Position numbers and translations under genes: made by a program. Below, piece by piece: positions 24,989 through 34,076 of a stretch of DNA of 64,000 nucleotides (position 1 is its first letter; each line of letters opens with the position of its first letter). The stretch comes from Kerstersia similis (lineage in GTDB: Bacteria; Pseudomonadota; Gammaproteobacteria; Burkholderiales; Burkholderiaceae_B), in contig NZ_CBCSIQ010000011.1 in NCBI RefSeq assembly GCF_965139615.1, forward strand, positions 49,478-113,477, read 5' to 3'. The notes beneath the pieces are model-generated. The model was not told the origin of the DNA, did no database searches, and saw nothing but the letters and a program-made list of their open reading frames with translations.

Positions 24989-27313
24989 TTAATGACGGTG
25001 CGGCGCGTCGTCCTTTTTGGGTTCCGGCGCCAGCAGGTCCAGCGTCGGGGTTTCATCGAAGAAGTTCCACGGCTTGAGCAGCACGTTGACCCACTCGGTC
25101 GGCATGATGGGCCATTCTTCGGCGCGCGCGACGTGCGTGGTGCCGGTCGTCAGCCACACGACGTTGTCGGTGTTGACGATGTTCTCGTCATCTGCGGTGA
25201 ACTGGCCCAGGCCGGTGTCCTTGTTGGAACGGTTGGGGTACTTGCCTTCCGGGAAGAATTCGTCGGGCTTGTACTTGGTGACCCACAGTTGCTTGTCCAT
25301 GAAGTGCAGGCGGTTGTAGATCCATTCGTCATCGCCGAAGTTCGCGCCCTTGGCCACCGGGTGGGTGCCGCCGGCATAGGGGATGAGCTGGTAGGAAACC
25401 GGGTTGCCCATGCGGTTGAGCTTTTCGGTATTGCTCAGCAGGCGGATCGTGCCGGGGTCGAACTTCTGCGCAGCCTGTTTTTCGTTGGTGACGGTACGGG
25501 TTTCGGTCTGCATCGTGCTGGTGCGCGGCCCGCCGCGGGTATTGGGCGCAACCACCGGGTCGATTTCGGTCAGCGTGTTGTTCTCGCCGTCCACATCCAT
25601 ATCGAGGCGGAAGTTGTAGATATGCTGGTGCGTGGTGCCGACGATGTTGTGGTCGATCAGCGTGCCGTAGCGGGTATCTTCCTTGGCGGTCGGGTCCTGC
25701 ATGGTGCGTGCCTGCACGCCCTTGACGGCTTCGATGCCGGTGGCGCCGGCGTTGATGCCGATGGTACCGTTCTGCGAGAACACCCAGTCGAAGATGTAGT
25801 CGTAGTTGCCCACGGTGCTGATCCAGCGCACCACCAGCTCGCGGCGCTCGGCGCTCACGTTGGGCTGGCCCATTTCCTGGTGCTTGTATTCCGGGCCGGC
25901 ATAGCGTTCGAATACGGCGATGGCGTTGGGGATGACGGTCGGCTCGCCGGTGTAATCCGCCAGCGTGGCGTCAAGCAGCACGGCGTTTTGCGGGACATCC
26001 TTGCCGCGCTCGATGGGCGAGGTCAATGTGCCCATGCCGTACTCGCCGGAATCCAGGTAAGCCTTGAAGTACCAGCCCACATCCGGGTCGCCGTAAGGCA
26101 CGATCATGCCGCCCAGCGAGCCTTCATACATGACTTTGCGCTTGGTGCCCTTGTCGTTGTAGGTGACTGTGGACAGCATCAGGCCGACGCGGGAATCCAG
26201 GCGGAAGTGGATTTCCCAGTTCTGCCAGCGCAAGGTATTGCCTGAGATGGAGTAATTCTTGCCTTCGGGTTCCAGGATTTCCAGCGGCTTGACCGGCGGA
26301 CGGCTGGTGCGGTCGCGGCCATCATAGGAACGGGCCGTCATGGGGATGGGAATGACGCCTTCGTCCTCCAGTTTGACGACGGCCTTCTTTTCCAGATCGA
26401 CCACGGCGACCAGGTTTTCGATGGGGTGGGCCCAGTAGTTACCGTCGCCGACATCCAGGTAGCTGACAACCTTCAGCAGGCGGTCTTCCTGCTTGAGTTG
26501 ATCTTTGCCGTCGAAATAGCCTACCGTCAATGGCGTGGCGATGGCCTTGGAAACATCGGTGATGCCACGCTTGGCCAGTGCGGCAGCGTACTCGGGGCTG
26601 TTCTCGATCGCTTTCTGTACGGTTTCGAAATCGTCCAGCAGCACCATGCCGTGCGCGCCTTCGACTTCCTTCCAGCCGTGGACTTCCTTCAGCACATAAT
26701 CGACCGTGCCTTCATACAGCTTCTTGCCATCCAGGATGGTGAAGGCCGCATGGCGGTTGTAGCTGACGGGCTTGCCTTCCAGTACGAAATCCCAGACCTG
26801 ATCCTTGGGCGGCGTTTTCAGCGTGATCTCGGTGAAGCGCATGCCGGGTTTGAGGTGGCCGCTTGCCTTGAGCACTTCCACGGCGGTGGTGATTTCTTCT
26901 GCCGTCAGCGGATTCAAGGGGCTGGGTGTTTCTTCGATGATGAAAGTTTTGTCCAGTCCGGATTGGAAAACATCATTGATGAATTCCTCGGAGACCATGG
27001 CTTGACCGTTCTTGATCGTCACGGGAACGCTCAGTTCCAGAGGCGTGCCATTAACCAGTACCGTGTGGGAGCCTGGCTTGGCGCGCACCATGGTGCTGTT
27101 GCGCTGGATGTCATAGACGCCCGCGTAGTTGTCCCAGCGCACGGTGGCACCGAAGTCTTTCAGCGTCTGCTCCAGCGGCACCATTTTGGCCGGTGCGCCG
27201 TGGGCCAGCGCCTGGCCCGCGGGCGCCAGCAGCGCGGCGGAACTCAGGGCCAGCGCCAGCGCCGTGCGCCGGAAAATGGATGTCTGCCGTGATGGCTTGT
27301 TCGGTGTAGTCAT
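24989..27313 (-). CDS. tynA: Primary-amine oxidase (copper/topaquinone), periplasmic
   Basis: Oxidises phenylethylamine and related amines to aldehydes, releasing ammonia and hydrogen peroxide. 774 residues with a signal peptide ending around GQALAHG. The N-terminal copper-oxidase-like domain is followed by N2, N3 and the catalytic domain. Tyr504 in VGNYDY is the topaquinone precursor, Asp421 (YLDSGEYG) the base, and His562, His564 (THQH) and His727 (TTHVARAEEW) the copper ligands. Of two nearby ATGs, 27313 has AGAGGA at proper spacing. Together with feaB and feaR upstream it forms the phenylethylamine pathway. It ends at a strong terminator. Confidence 0.95.
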   Translation of the reverse strand: MTTPNKPSRQTSIFRRTALALALSSAALLAPAGQALAHGAPAKMVPLEQTLKDFGATVRWDNYAGVYDIQRNSTMVRAKPGSHTVLVNGTPLELSVPVTIKNGQAMVSEEFINDVFQSGLDKTFIIEETPSPLNPLTAEEITTAVEVLKASGHLKPGMRFTEITLKTPPKDQVWDFVLEGKPVSYNRHAAFTILDGKKLYEGTVDYVLKEVHGWKEVEGAHGMVLLDDFETVQKAIENSPEYAAALAKRGITDVSKAIATPLTVGYFDGKDQLKQEDRLLKVVSYLDVGDGNYWAHPIENLVAVVDLEKKAVVKLEDEGVIPIPMTARSYDGRDRTSRPPVKPLEILEPEGKNYSISGNTLRWQNWEIHFRLDSRVGLMLSTVTYNDKGTKRKVMYEGSLGGMIVPYGDPDVGWYFKAYLDSGEYGMGTLTSPIERGKDVPQNAVLLDATLADYTGEPTVIPNAIAVFERYAGPEYKHQEMGQPNVSAERRELVVRWISTVGNYDYIFDWVFSQNGTIGINAGATGIEAVKGVQARTMQDPTAKEDTRYGTLIDHNIVGTTHQHIYNFRLDMDVDGENNTLTEIDPVVAPNTRGGPRTSTMQTETRTVTNEKQAAQKFDPGTIRLLSNTEKLNRMGNPVSYQLIPYAGGTHPVAKGANFGDDEWIYNRLHFMDKQLWVTKYKPDEFFPEGKYPNRSNKDTGLGQFTADDENIVNTDNVVWLTTGTTHVARAEEWPIMPTEWVNVLLKPWNFFDETPTLDLLAPEPKKDDAPHRH

Positions 27314-27486
27314 GGTCATTCCTCTCGTATGCTCTTTTTTTGAATCAACAGCGGGCCGGCCCGCAACCGGGCCGGTGGGCAAGGCTGTGGCGAATGCCGG
27401 CTCTCCGGCGGGCATTTCGCTATTTCGGCTCCGTGTCAGGACGGCGGCGCCTGGCTGGGCCCGGGCGCCGCACGTTCTGCAGGGGC

Positions 27487-28971
27487 TTAATGCGCGATGC
27501 AGACGGATTTGATTTCAGTGCAGCCTTCAACGGCATGGCGCCCGAACTCGCGGCCGATGCCGGATTGCTTGTAGCCGCCGAAGGGCATGCTCGGGTCCAG
27601 CAGAACGTGGGTATTGACCCAGACCGTACCGGCTTCGATGCGCGGGATCAGGTTCATGGCGCGGCTGATGTCGCTCGTCCAGAGGCTGGCGCCCAGGCCG
27701 TAGTGGCTGTCGTTGGCCAGTTGCACGGCTTCTTCATCGGTGTCGAAGGTCAGGACGGACAGCACCGGGCCGAAGATTTCCTCGCGGGCGACCTTCATGT
27801 CCTGTGACACGCCGGACAGAATGGTGGGCTGCACGAAGAAGCCAGGGGCCTCCACCGGTTTGCCGCCGGCGGCCAGCTTGGCGCCTTCCTGGCGGGCGGA
27901 CTCGATATAGCTTTCGATGGCCTGTTGCTGGCGGCGCGATACCACCGGATTGACCTGGGCACCAGGATCCAGGCCGGGCCCCAGCGTCAAGGTGCCTACT
28001 GCTGCCGACAGTGCATTGACGAATTCGTCATGGCGCGATTTGTGCACATAGATGCGCGAGGCGGCAGCGCAGACCTGGCCCTGGTTCAGCAGGCCGCCCA
28101 GCATGACGCCTTGCACGGCCTTGCCGATGTCGGCATCGCCGAACACCATCATTGGGTTCTTGCCGCCCAGTTCCAGCGTGAAGCGCGCCATGTGTTCCAC
28201 GGCCGCATGGCCGACCAGCTTGCCGGTCTGGGTGGAGCCGGTGAAGGAAACCTTGGCGATGAGCGGATGCGACACCAGCGCCTGGCCGGTCGCGCCGGCG
28301 CCGGTCACGACGTTGAAAACGCCCGGCGGCACTCCGGCTTCCAGCGCCAGCTCTGCCAGGCGCAGCGCCGACAGCGGGGTTTCCGGGGACGGCTTGATGA
28401 CGACGCTGCAACCTGCGGCCAGCGCGGGCATGACTTTCCAGGCAGCGATCATCAGCGGGAAGTTCCAGGGCACGATGCCGGCCACGACACCGACCGGTTC
28501 GCGGCGGGTGTAGCCGGTATAGCGCGTGCCCGGCGGCATGGCGATGGACAGATCCAGCGATTCGCCATGCAGTTTGGTGGCCCAGCCGGCCATGTAGCGC
28601 ATGAATTCCGTCGTGGCGCCGGTATCCAGCGCGCGCGACAGGTTGATGGACTTGCCCTGGTTGATGGTTTCCAGTTGCGCCAGTTCTTCCGCATGGGCTT
28701 CTACCAGTGAGGTGAAGGCCAGCAGGATGCGTTCGCGGTCCGCCGGGCGCAGGCCGCTCCAGCGGCCATCGCGCAGGGCGGTATGGGCGCTGCGCACAGC
28801 CTGATCCACGGTGTCGGCATCGCTGTCGCCAGCAGTGGCGATGGTGTCGCCGGTGGCAGGGTTGTAAACCGGCAGGGTGCGGCTGGCTGCGATCGCCTTG
28901 CCTTCGATAAAGCTGCCGTGTGGGCGGGCCAGGAATGCCTGTACGGCTGCCAGCAGTTCAACTTGCGCCAT
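27487..28971 (-). CDS. feaB: Phenylacetaldehyde dehydrogenase
   Basis: NAD-dependent aldehyde dehydrogenase that turns phenylacetaldehyde (the TynA product) into phenylacetate. 494 residues, with the family's active site complete: ELGGKNPM (general base Glu), catalytic Cys in NQGQVCAAASR near residue 295, PWNFP, and FTGSTQTGK of the NAD site. The C-terminal EIFGPVLSV and GGYKQSGIGRE are intact. GGAG nine bases upstream favours the ATG at 28971 over two earlier ones. The pathway assignment rests on the tynA and feaR neighbours. The downstream phenylacetyl-CoA genes are not in this window. Confidence 0.9.
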   Translation of the reverse strand: MAQVELLAAVQAFLARPHGSFIEGKAIAASRTLPVYNPATGDTIATAGDSDADTVDQAVRSAHTALRDGRWSGLRPADRERILLAFTSLVEAHAEELAQLETINQGKSINLSRALDTGATTEFMRYMAGWATKLHGESLDLSIAMPPGTRYTGYTRREPVGVVAGIVPWNFPLMIAAWKVMPALAAGCSVVIKPSPETPLSALRLAELALEAGVPPGVFNVVTGAGATGQALVSHPLIAKVSFTGSTQTGKLVGHAAVEHMARFTLELGGKNPMMVFGDADIGKAVQGVMLGGLLNQGQVCAAASRIYVHKSRHDEFVNALSAAVGTLTLGPGLDPGAQVNPVVSRRQQQAIESYIESARQEGAKLAAGGKPVEAPGFFVQPTILSGVSQDMKVAREEIFGPVLSVLTFDTDEEAVQLANDSHYGLGASLWTSDISRAMNLIPRIEAGTVWVNTHVLLDPSMPFGGYKQSGIGREFGRHAVEGCTEIKSVCIAH

Positions 28972-29170
28972 GTTTTTTGTCTCCATGAGATTTATGGTGC
29001 ACACGGACTTGGGCCGGTGCTATGAGACTGATATTAGGAACAATGGCGCGGGGGGGATTTGCTGTGCCTGCCTAGTTGATGTGTCAGGCTGCCAGTATGG
29101 GGTTGGGCCTGATAGGGGCAGGATAGTCTGTCTGGGGGTTGCGGACGGCCGTCGTTCCGGCCGGATGGCC

Positions 29171-30118
29171 TCAATCCGCAACGAGAACGCTATCGGTATG
29201 CTGGCGTCGGTATTCGCCTGGCGACATGCCGAAGCGCGCCTTGAAGGCCGTGGAAAAATGGCTGGAATCGGAAAAGCCCCAGGTGTAGCCGACGGCTGCC
29301 AGTTTCTGCGGGCAATTGGCGCTGCGCAGTGTTTCGGCGCACAGATCCAGGCGCCGATTGCGGATGTATTGGGCCACGACCAGCCCTTGGGTGGCGAACA
29401 GCCGGTACAGGCCGCGTACCGAAATGCCGATGCTTTGGGCAATGGTTTCCGGGGTCAGCGCTTCGGCGTCGATATGGCGGTCGATAAAGTCCAGTGCTCG
29501 CTGCAAGCGGTCGTTGCCATGGTGATGCGGATCTTCGGCATTGCCGATGGCTGGCCGTAGCAGATGCACGACGGCATCCAGCGCCGCCTCGCCTTCCGTG
29601 CGGCTCAGGCCGTTGCTGGTCTGGCGCAGGGTGGCCAGGATCAGGTGGCGAGCCAGGCCGGCGGCAGACGTAGAGGCCGGTACCCGTTGCGCGCAATGGA
29701 CGCGGAGCGCCCGCAGATTCCGTTCGAGGGCCTGGCGCGGCAGGATCAGGGAAATCTGGCGGCAATCCGCGATGTATTTCACGCTGAACGGGTGCGAGCC
29801 ATCGACCAGCGTAATGTCGCCCGGCGATAGAACCGCTTCCTTGTCGCTTTGCGCCACGCCGCAGCGACCGCGCAATTGCAGTACGGCAAAAAACTTGCTG
29901 CTGTCGTCTTCCTGCACTTCTTCCGGGGTGCGGTAGAGATGAGTGCCATCGCTGGCTTCTACCATGCTGGCCCGGACGGCACTGCTTTCATAGGCCTTCA
30001 GGCCGCCACTGAAACCACCCGATTGCAGGTCTGCGCGAAAGCGCCCGCAGGTCTGGTTGATGGCGGTAATCCAGGCGTCGAATGCCCGGTCGGGAGCGGA
30101 ATGTCTGGCAGTGGCCAT
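29171..30118 (-). CDS. feaR: AraC-type activator of phenylethylamine catabolism
   Basis: Activates feaB and tynA in E. coli. This 315-residue copy aligns with E. coli FeaR along most of its length: 'FDAWITAINQTCGRF' at the N-terminus, GDITLVDGSHPFSVKY, and the very similar C-terminus with GLYRLFATQGLVVAQYIRNR and WGFSDSSHFSTAFKARFGMSPGEYRRQ. The frame is open to an ATG at 30250, but the 44 extra residues are Ala/Pro-rich and unmatched, so I prefer 30118. Transcribed in the same direction as feaB and tynA, with a 199-base gap before feaB that should hold the activated promoter. Confidence 0.9.
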   Translation of the reverse strand: MATARHSAPDRAFDAWITAINQTCGRFRADLQSGGFSGGLKAYESSAVRASMVEASDGTHLYRTPEEVQEDDSSKFFAVLQLRGRCGVAQSDKEAVLSPGDITLVDGSHPFSVKYIADCRQISLILPRQALERNLRALRVHCAQRVPASTSAAGLARHLILATLRQTSNGLSRTEGEAALDAVVHLLRPAIGNAEDPHHHGNDRLQRALDFIDRHIDAEALTPETIAQSIGISVRGLYRLFATQGLVVAQYIRNRRLDLCAETLRSANCPQKLAAVGYTWGFSDSSHFSTAFKARFGMSPGEYRRQHTDSVLVAD

Positions 30119-30253
30119 GCCTGTCCAAGCCTTTGCGTGCGGCAGAGGAATCGCTGGTGCCGCAATCGGTGTGATCAGTGCCGCAGGCCGGGCCGGCCAG
30201 GCGGCAGGAGGGATGGATGTAATCAAACCATGAAGCGCGAGGGGATTCATTTA

Positions 30254-30287
30254 GGGTTAACCCAAGAACTTGCCTGAGGGTTAACCC
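30254..30287. repeat. Tandem GGGTTAACCC palindromes between feaR and the outer-membrane protein gene
   Basis: GGGTTAACCC, a perfect 10-bp palindrome, is present at 30254-30263 and 30278-30287, centres 24 bp apart. They sit in the divergent control region (30119-30450). No other recognisable element was found in that gap except an AGGTTAATGAATAGG segment near 30371. Confidence 0.6.
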
Positions 30288-30450
30288 GTGCGCGGGGGCA
30301 GGTCGGGCGCAGCCTGTCACGCCGAAGCATGAATGTGGCACGGTCGTTATATACCGAAAAATGAAAATTAGAGGTTAATGAATAGGTGCGCGCCGCCCTT
30401 TTGTCTGGCGCTCTTCACCCCACAACAACGAGAAAATGGAGCACCGCATC

Positions 30451-31353
30451 ATGACTGACCACAACGCCCCACACTTTGCCTGCCGCCGTACGCCGCCCGC
30501 CTGGCGCCAGCGTCTGGCAGTAGTCATGCTGGGCCTCTCCGTCACCGGTTTGAGCGGGACGGCAGCCCTGGCCGCTGGTACGCCGGACCCCGGCGATTAT
30601 GTGCCAGCGCCTGCCGGTGCCACGGTATTTGCGCTGTATGCGCAGCACATGAAGTCCGACAAGGTTTATGACGGCGGCCACAAGGTCGAGGATGGTCTGG
30701 GCTTGCGGATGGATATCGGCGTGGCGCGTCTGATGCATTACGTCGATGTCGGTGGCAAAACCATGGATTTCGAGGTCATCCTGCCTTATGCGCGCCAGCG
30801 TGTCCGTTCCATGGATTACAAGGAAAGCGGGCTGGGCAATCTGCAGCTGGGCACGACTTACTGGATGCTGGAGGACAACGAAGCGGGCCGCTATGCGGCC
30901 TGGGCGGCCTACCTGACCCTGCCGACGGGCTCGCACCGCAAGGACGGTTTTGCGATCAGCGAAGACCGTTATGCCCTGGATATTGAGGCGGCCTATCTGA
31001 CGCCCTTGGGCGGGCGCTGGTCGCTGGACCTGATCGGGCAGGTCGAAGCCTATACCCATGATGACGCGACCGATGTGCACCGCCGGCCCATGGCACGCGC
31101 CTTTGCACACTTGAGCTACCACTGGTCGGAGCAGACCCGGCTGGCCTTCACCGTGCGCCAGAGCTGGGGCTCGCGTGAAACCCTGTATGGCGACAGGGTG
31201 CTGGGATCCAAGAACGACACCAACCTGATGTTGACCTGGGCGCATCAGTTCACCGATACCTTCCAGCTGCAATTGCAGTATGCCGAGGATGTCCATGTGC
31301 GCAACGGCAGCCCGTTGCGTGCCTTGCAGGCACGGACGGTATTCGTCTTCTGA
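30451..31353 (+). CDS. Outer-membrane beta-barrel protein, MetA-pathway phenol-degradation type
   Basis: 300 residues. A long signal peptide ends at about ALAAG. The mature part has alternating hydrophobic strands and a terminal Phe (VFVF), both typical of barrels. Stretches such as LMHYVDVGGKTMDFEVILPY and YAAWAAYLTLPTGSHRKDG resemble the transporter family often found next to aromatic-degradation operons (MetA-pathway phenol-degradation type). It is divergent from feaR and may admit aromatic amines. GGAG nine bases before the ATG at 30451 supports that start over the one 15 bases earlier. Assignment is by resemblance and context. Confidence 0.78.
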   Translation: MTDHNAPHFACRRTPPAWRQRLAVVMLGLSVTGLSGTAALAAGTPDPGDYVPAPAGATVFALYAQHMKSDKVYDGGHKVEDGLGLRMDIGVARLMHYVDVGGKTMDFEVILPYARQRVRSMDYKESGLGNLQLGTTYWMLEDNEAGRYAAWAAYLTLPTGSHRKDGFAISEDRYALDIEAAYLTPLGGRWSLDLIGQVEAYTHDDATDVHRRPMARAFAHLSYHWSEQTRLAFTVRQSWGSRETLYGDRVLGSKNDTNLMLTWAHQFTDTFQLQLQYAEDVHVRNGSPLRALQARTVFVF

Positions 31354-31574
31354 GTTTCTTTTTGCCGGGCGGCGCCGGAATGTTGACTGATGCGTATTTC
31401 CGGCGCTGACAAAGGACAAGAATTGTGAGAAAAACGCAGTCTTAGTAGTTTCCTGGGTGGGAAATATTGCCGGTTCTCCTTAACAATGTTGCTAGAATGG
31501 ATATACAGGCATTCATGGCTGTACCCATATGTCTATATCCGTCAGTTGATGCAGTTTTGTTTCAAGGAGATGGT

Positions 31575-32474
31575 ATGAAGAAGCATATTCTGGCCGCAGC
31601 GATCTTCGCACTGGCAGCAAGCAGCGGTATGGCACAGGCAAGCGACACGCTGGCCAAGATTCGTGACAGCGGTGCCGTAACGCTGGGCGTGCGCGAGTCC
31701 TCCGGCCTGGGCTATACCCTGGGCAATGGCAAGTACGTCGGCTTCCACACCGAAATGGCTGAAAACATCGTCGATGATCTGCGCAAGGATCTCGGGCTCG
31801 AAAAAATCGAGATCAAGTACCAGCCCATCACTTCGCAGAATCGTATCCCGCTGATTCAGAACGGCAGCGTCGATTTCGAATGCGGCTCCACCACGAACAA
31901 CCGTGCCCGCCAGAAGGATGTGGACTTCGCGAACACGACCTACGTGGAAGAAGTGCGCATGGCGACCAAGGCCAACTCCGGCATCAATTCGGTGGCTGAT
32001 CTCAATGGCAAGAATGTCGCCGTGACGACGGGTACGACGTCGGTGCAGACGCTGCGCCGCAACAAGCGCGCCGAAGGCATTGATTTCAAGGAAGTCATGG
32101 GCAAGGATCACGCCGACAGCTTCCTGCTGCTGGAAACCGGCCGTGCGGATGTGTTCGTGATGGATGGCTCCATCCTGGCTGCGAATATTTCCAAGTCGCG
32201 CAATCCGGCGGATTACAAGATCGTCGGCGAAGTGCTGTCGGTCGAGCCGATCGCCTGCATGCTGCGCAAGGATGACGAAAACTTCAAGGCTGCGATCAAC
32301 AAGAGCATCGAACGCCAGATTGCCGATGGCACCCTGGCCGCACTGTGGGACAAATGGTTCCTGAAGCCCACGCCGCCTGCTGGCGCAGTGGTGGGTCTGC
32401 CCCTGTCGGAAGCGACCAAGCAAGCCTGGGAGCACCCGAACGACAAGCCCATGGAAGACTACGTCATCGAGTGA
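31575..32474 (+). CDS. gltI: Glutamate/aspartate periplasmic binding protein
   Basis: Binding protein of the high-affinity glutamate/aspartate ABC importer, 299 residues. Signal peptide MKKHILAAAIFALAASSGMAQA; mature protein starts SDTLAKIRDSGAVTLGVRE, then 'IPLIQNGSVDFECGSTTNNRA', a strong family signature. An AAGGAGA site fits the ATG at 31575. Transcription starts probably just upstream, near TAGAAT at 31493-31498. A hairpin terminator separates it from gltJ, so it should be made in excess over the membrane parts. Confidence 0.93.
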   Translation: MKKHILAAAIFALAASSGMAQASDTLAKIRDSGAVTLGVRESSGLGYTLGNGKYVGFHTEMAENIVDDLRKDLGLEKIEIKYQPITSQNRIPLIQNGSVDFECGSTTNNRARQKDVDFANTTYVEEVRMATKANSGINSVADLNGKNVAVTTGTTSVQTLRRNKRAEGIDFKEVMGKDHADSFLLLETGRADVFVMDGSILAANISKSRNPADYKIVGEVLSVEPIACMLRKDDENFKAAINKSIERQIADGTLAALWDKWFLKPTPPAGAVVGLPLSEATKQAWEHPNDKPMEDYVIE

Positions 32475-32524
32475 GCCCCGCAGCTGCGTAGTGTGCATCG
32501 TGCATATTGATCTTTTCGAAGTAC

Positions 32525-32560
32525 AGGCGCCCCTGCAGTTGCACTGAGGGGCGCCTTTTT
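32525..32560 (+). terminator. Intra-operon terminator between gltI and gltJ
   Basis: AGGCGCCCCT and AGGGGCGCCT form a perfect 10-bp stem (loop 12 bases) followed by TTTTT. Partial termination here would keep the binding protein level above that of the permease, as in other ABC importer operons. Confidence 0.85.
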
Positions 32561-32631
32561 GCTGCAATTTCCCATGCCCGGGCCCGGTCTGCATCCGGGT
32601 GGCGGGCAACCAAGGTTGCAAAGGGGGCAGT

Positions 32632-33390
32632 ATGAGTTGGGATTGGCAGGTTTTCTGCCAGGACAACCTGGACCAGCGGGTGGTCGAAGGCTGTTTTGGC
32701 AAGGGGGGGGACGTTACCTACCTGGACTGGATGCTATCGGCCTGGGGCTGGACGATTTCGGTATCGCTGTCGGCATTGATCTTGTCGTTGATTTTGGGCT
32801 TTCTCGTCGGGACAATACGCACCCTGCCCAATAGCCGTGTCTGGGCCCGGCTGGGCAATGCCTGGGTGGAGCTGTTCCGCAATATCCCTTTGCTGGTGCA
32901 GATTTTCCTTTGGTACCACGTGGTGCCATCGCTGATTCCTGCCATGCGCGGGGTCTCCGGGTTCGTCCTGGTGGTCTGTGCGCTGGGCGTATTCACTTCC
33001 GCGCGGATTGCCGAGCAGGTACGCGCCGGGATCCAGTCCTTGCCGCGCGGCCAGCGCTATGCGGGCATGGCGCTGGGCTTCACGACCTTCCAGACCTACC
33101 GTTATGTGCTGCTGCCCTTGGCGTTCCGGATCATTATTCCGCCGCTGACCAGCGAGTCCATGAACATCGTGAAGAATTCTTCGGTGGCTTTCGCGGTGTC
33201 TATCGCTGAACTGACCATGTTCGCGATGCAGGCGCAGGAAGAAACCTCGCGCGGGGTCGAGATCTATCTGGGCGTGACCCTGCTGTACATCATCACGGCC
33301 TTCGCTATCAATCGTGTCATGACCTTCATCGAGACGCGTCTGACCATCCCGGGCTTCGTCGCCAGCGGCGGCAATCAGGGAGGGCACTGA
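32632..33390 (+). CDS. gltJ: Glutamate/aspartate ABC transporter permease
   Basis: Inner-membrane permease subunit, 252 residues. After a short N-terminal cytoplasmic segment come five or six helices. The ABC-permease coupling loop near residue 145 reads GIQSLPRGQRYAGMALGFTT, the EAA-type motif that contacts GltL. The segment ELFRNIPLLVQIFLWYHVVP is typical of polar amino acid permeases (HisM/GlnP group). GGGGG seven bases before the ATG supports this start. It ends 2 bases before gltK. Confidence 0.92.
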   Translation: MSWDWQVFCQDNLDQRVVEGCFGKGGDVTYLDWMLSAWGWTISVSLSALILSLILGFLVGTIRTLPNSRVWARLGNAWVELFRNIPLLVQIFLWYHVVPSLIPAMRGVSGFVLVVCALGVFTSARIAEQVRAGIQSLPRGQRYAGMALGFTTFQTYRYVLLPLAFRIIIPPLTSESMNIVKNSSVAFAVSIAELTMFAMQAQEETSRGVEIYLGVTLLYIITAFAINRVMTFIETRLTIPGFVASGGNQGGH

Positions 33391-33392
33391 GC

Positions 33393-34058
33393 ATGACTCT
33401 CGACTTTGGCTTCTATAACTGGGCGCTGATCAGCGACTACGTCCTCAAGGGTTTCTATTTCAGCATCTGGCTGACGGTCGTCGCCACCTTGGGCGGCATT
33501 GCGCTGGGGACGGTACTGGCCCTGATGCGCTTATCCGGCAAGCGTTGGCTGGCATTGCCGGCTGCCATCTATGTCAACGGTATGCGCAGCATTCCGCTGG
33601 TGATGGTCATCCTGTGGTTCTTCTTGCTGGTGCCGCTGATTGTCGGCTTCCCGGTGGGGGCGGGCACATCGGCCGTGGTGACATTCGTTGCCTTTGAAGC
33701 GGCCTATTTCAGTGAAATCATGCGCGCCGGCATCCAGGCCATTCCTCGCGGGCAGGTGCATGCGGGGCAGGCGCTGGGCATGACCTACGGCCAGAACATC
33801 CGCATCGTGGTGCTGCCGCAGGCCCTGCGCAACATGTTGCCGGTGCTGCTGACGCAAACCATCATCCTGTTCCAGGATACTTCGCTGGTATATGCCATCG
33901 GCGCCTATGACATGCTCAAAGGCTTCGAGACGGCAGGGAAGAACTTCGGCCGACCCATCGAAGCGTATATCGCGGCGGCGGTTGCCTACTTCATTATCTG
34001 CTATGCGCTGTCTTGGCTCGTCAAGCAACTGCATCGCAAGATCGCCATCATTCGTTAG
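33393..34058 (+). CDS. gltK: Glutamate/aspartate ABC transporter permease
   Basis: Second permease of the gltIJKL importer, 221 residues and five or six helices. It contains 'GMRSIPLVMVILWFFLLVP' and the coupling loop GIQAIPRGQVHAGQALGMTY (around residue 115), parallel to those of GltJ; the two subunits form the heterodimeric channel. It begins almost on top of the gltJ stop and ends 18 bases before gltL, so the three genes are translationally linked. Confidence 0.93.
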   Translation: MTLDFGFYNWALISDYVLKGFYFSIWLTVVATLGGIALGTVLALMRLSGKRWLALPAAIYVNGMRSIPLVMVILWFFLLVPLIVGFPVGAGTSAVVTFVAFEAAYFSEIMRAGIQAIPRGQVHAGQALGMTYGQNIRIVVLPQALRNMLPVLLTQTIILFQDTSLVYAIGAYDMLKGFETAGKNFGRPIEAYIAAAVAYFIICYALSWLVKQLHRKIAIIR

Positions 34059-34076
34059 TCAGAAGGGAAGCACAAG

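Noticed and set aside
24893..26245. A 450-codon open frame opposite tynA
   Set aside because: It is the antisense of a clear amine oxidase; it has His/Val-rich composition and no motif.
31458..31482. Possible sigma-54 promoter for gltI
   Set aside because: TGG and TTGC are present, but the spacing is two bases too long (or too short in the alternative register).
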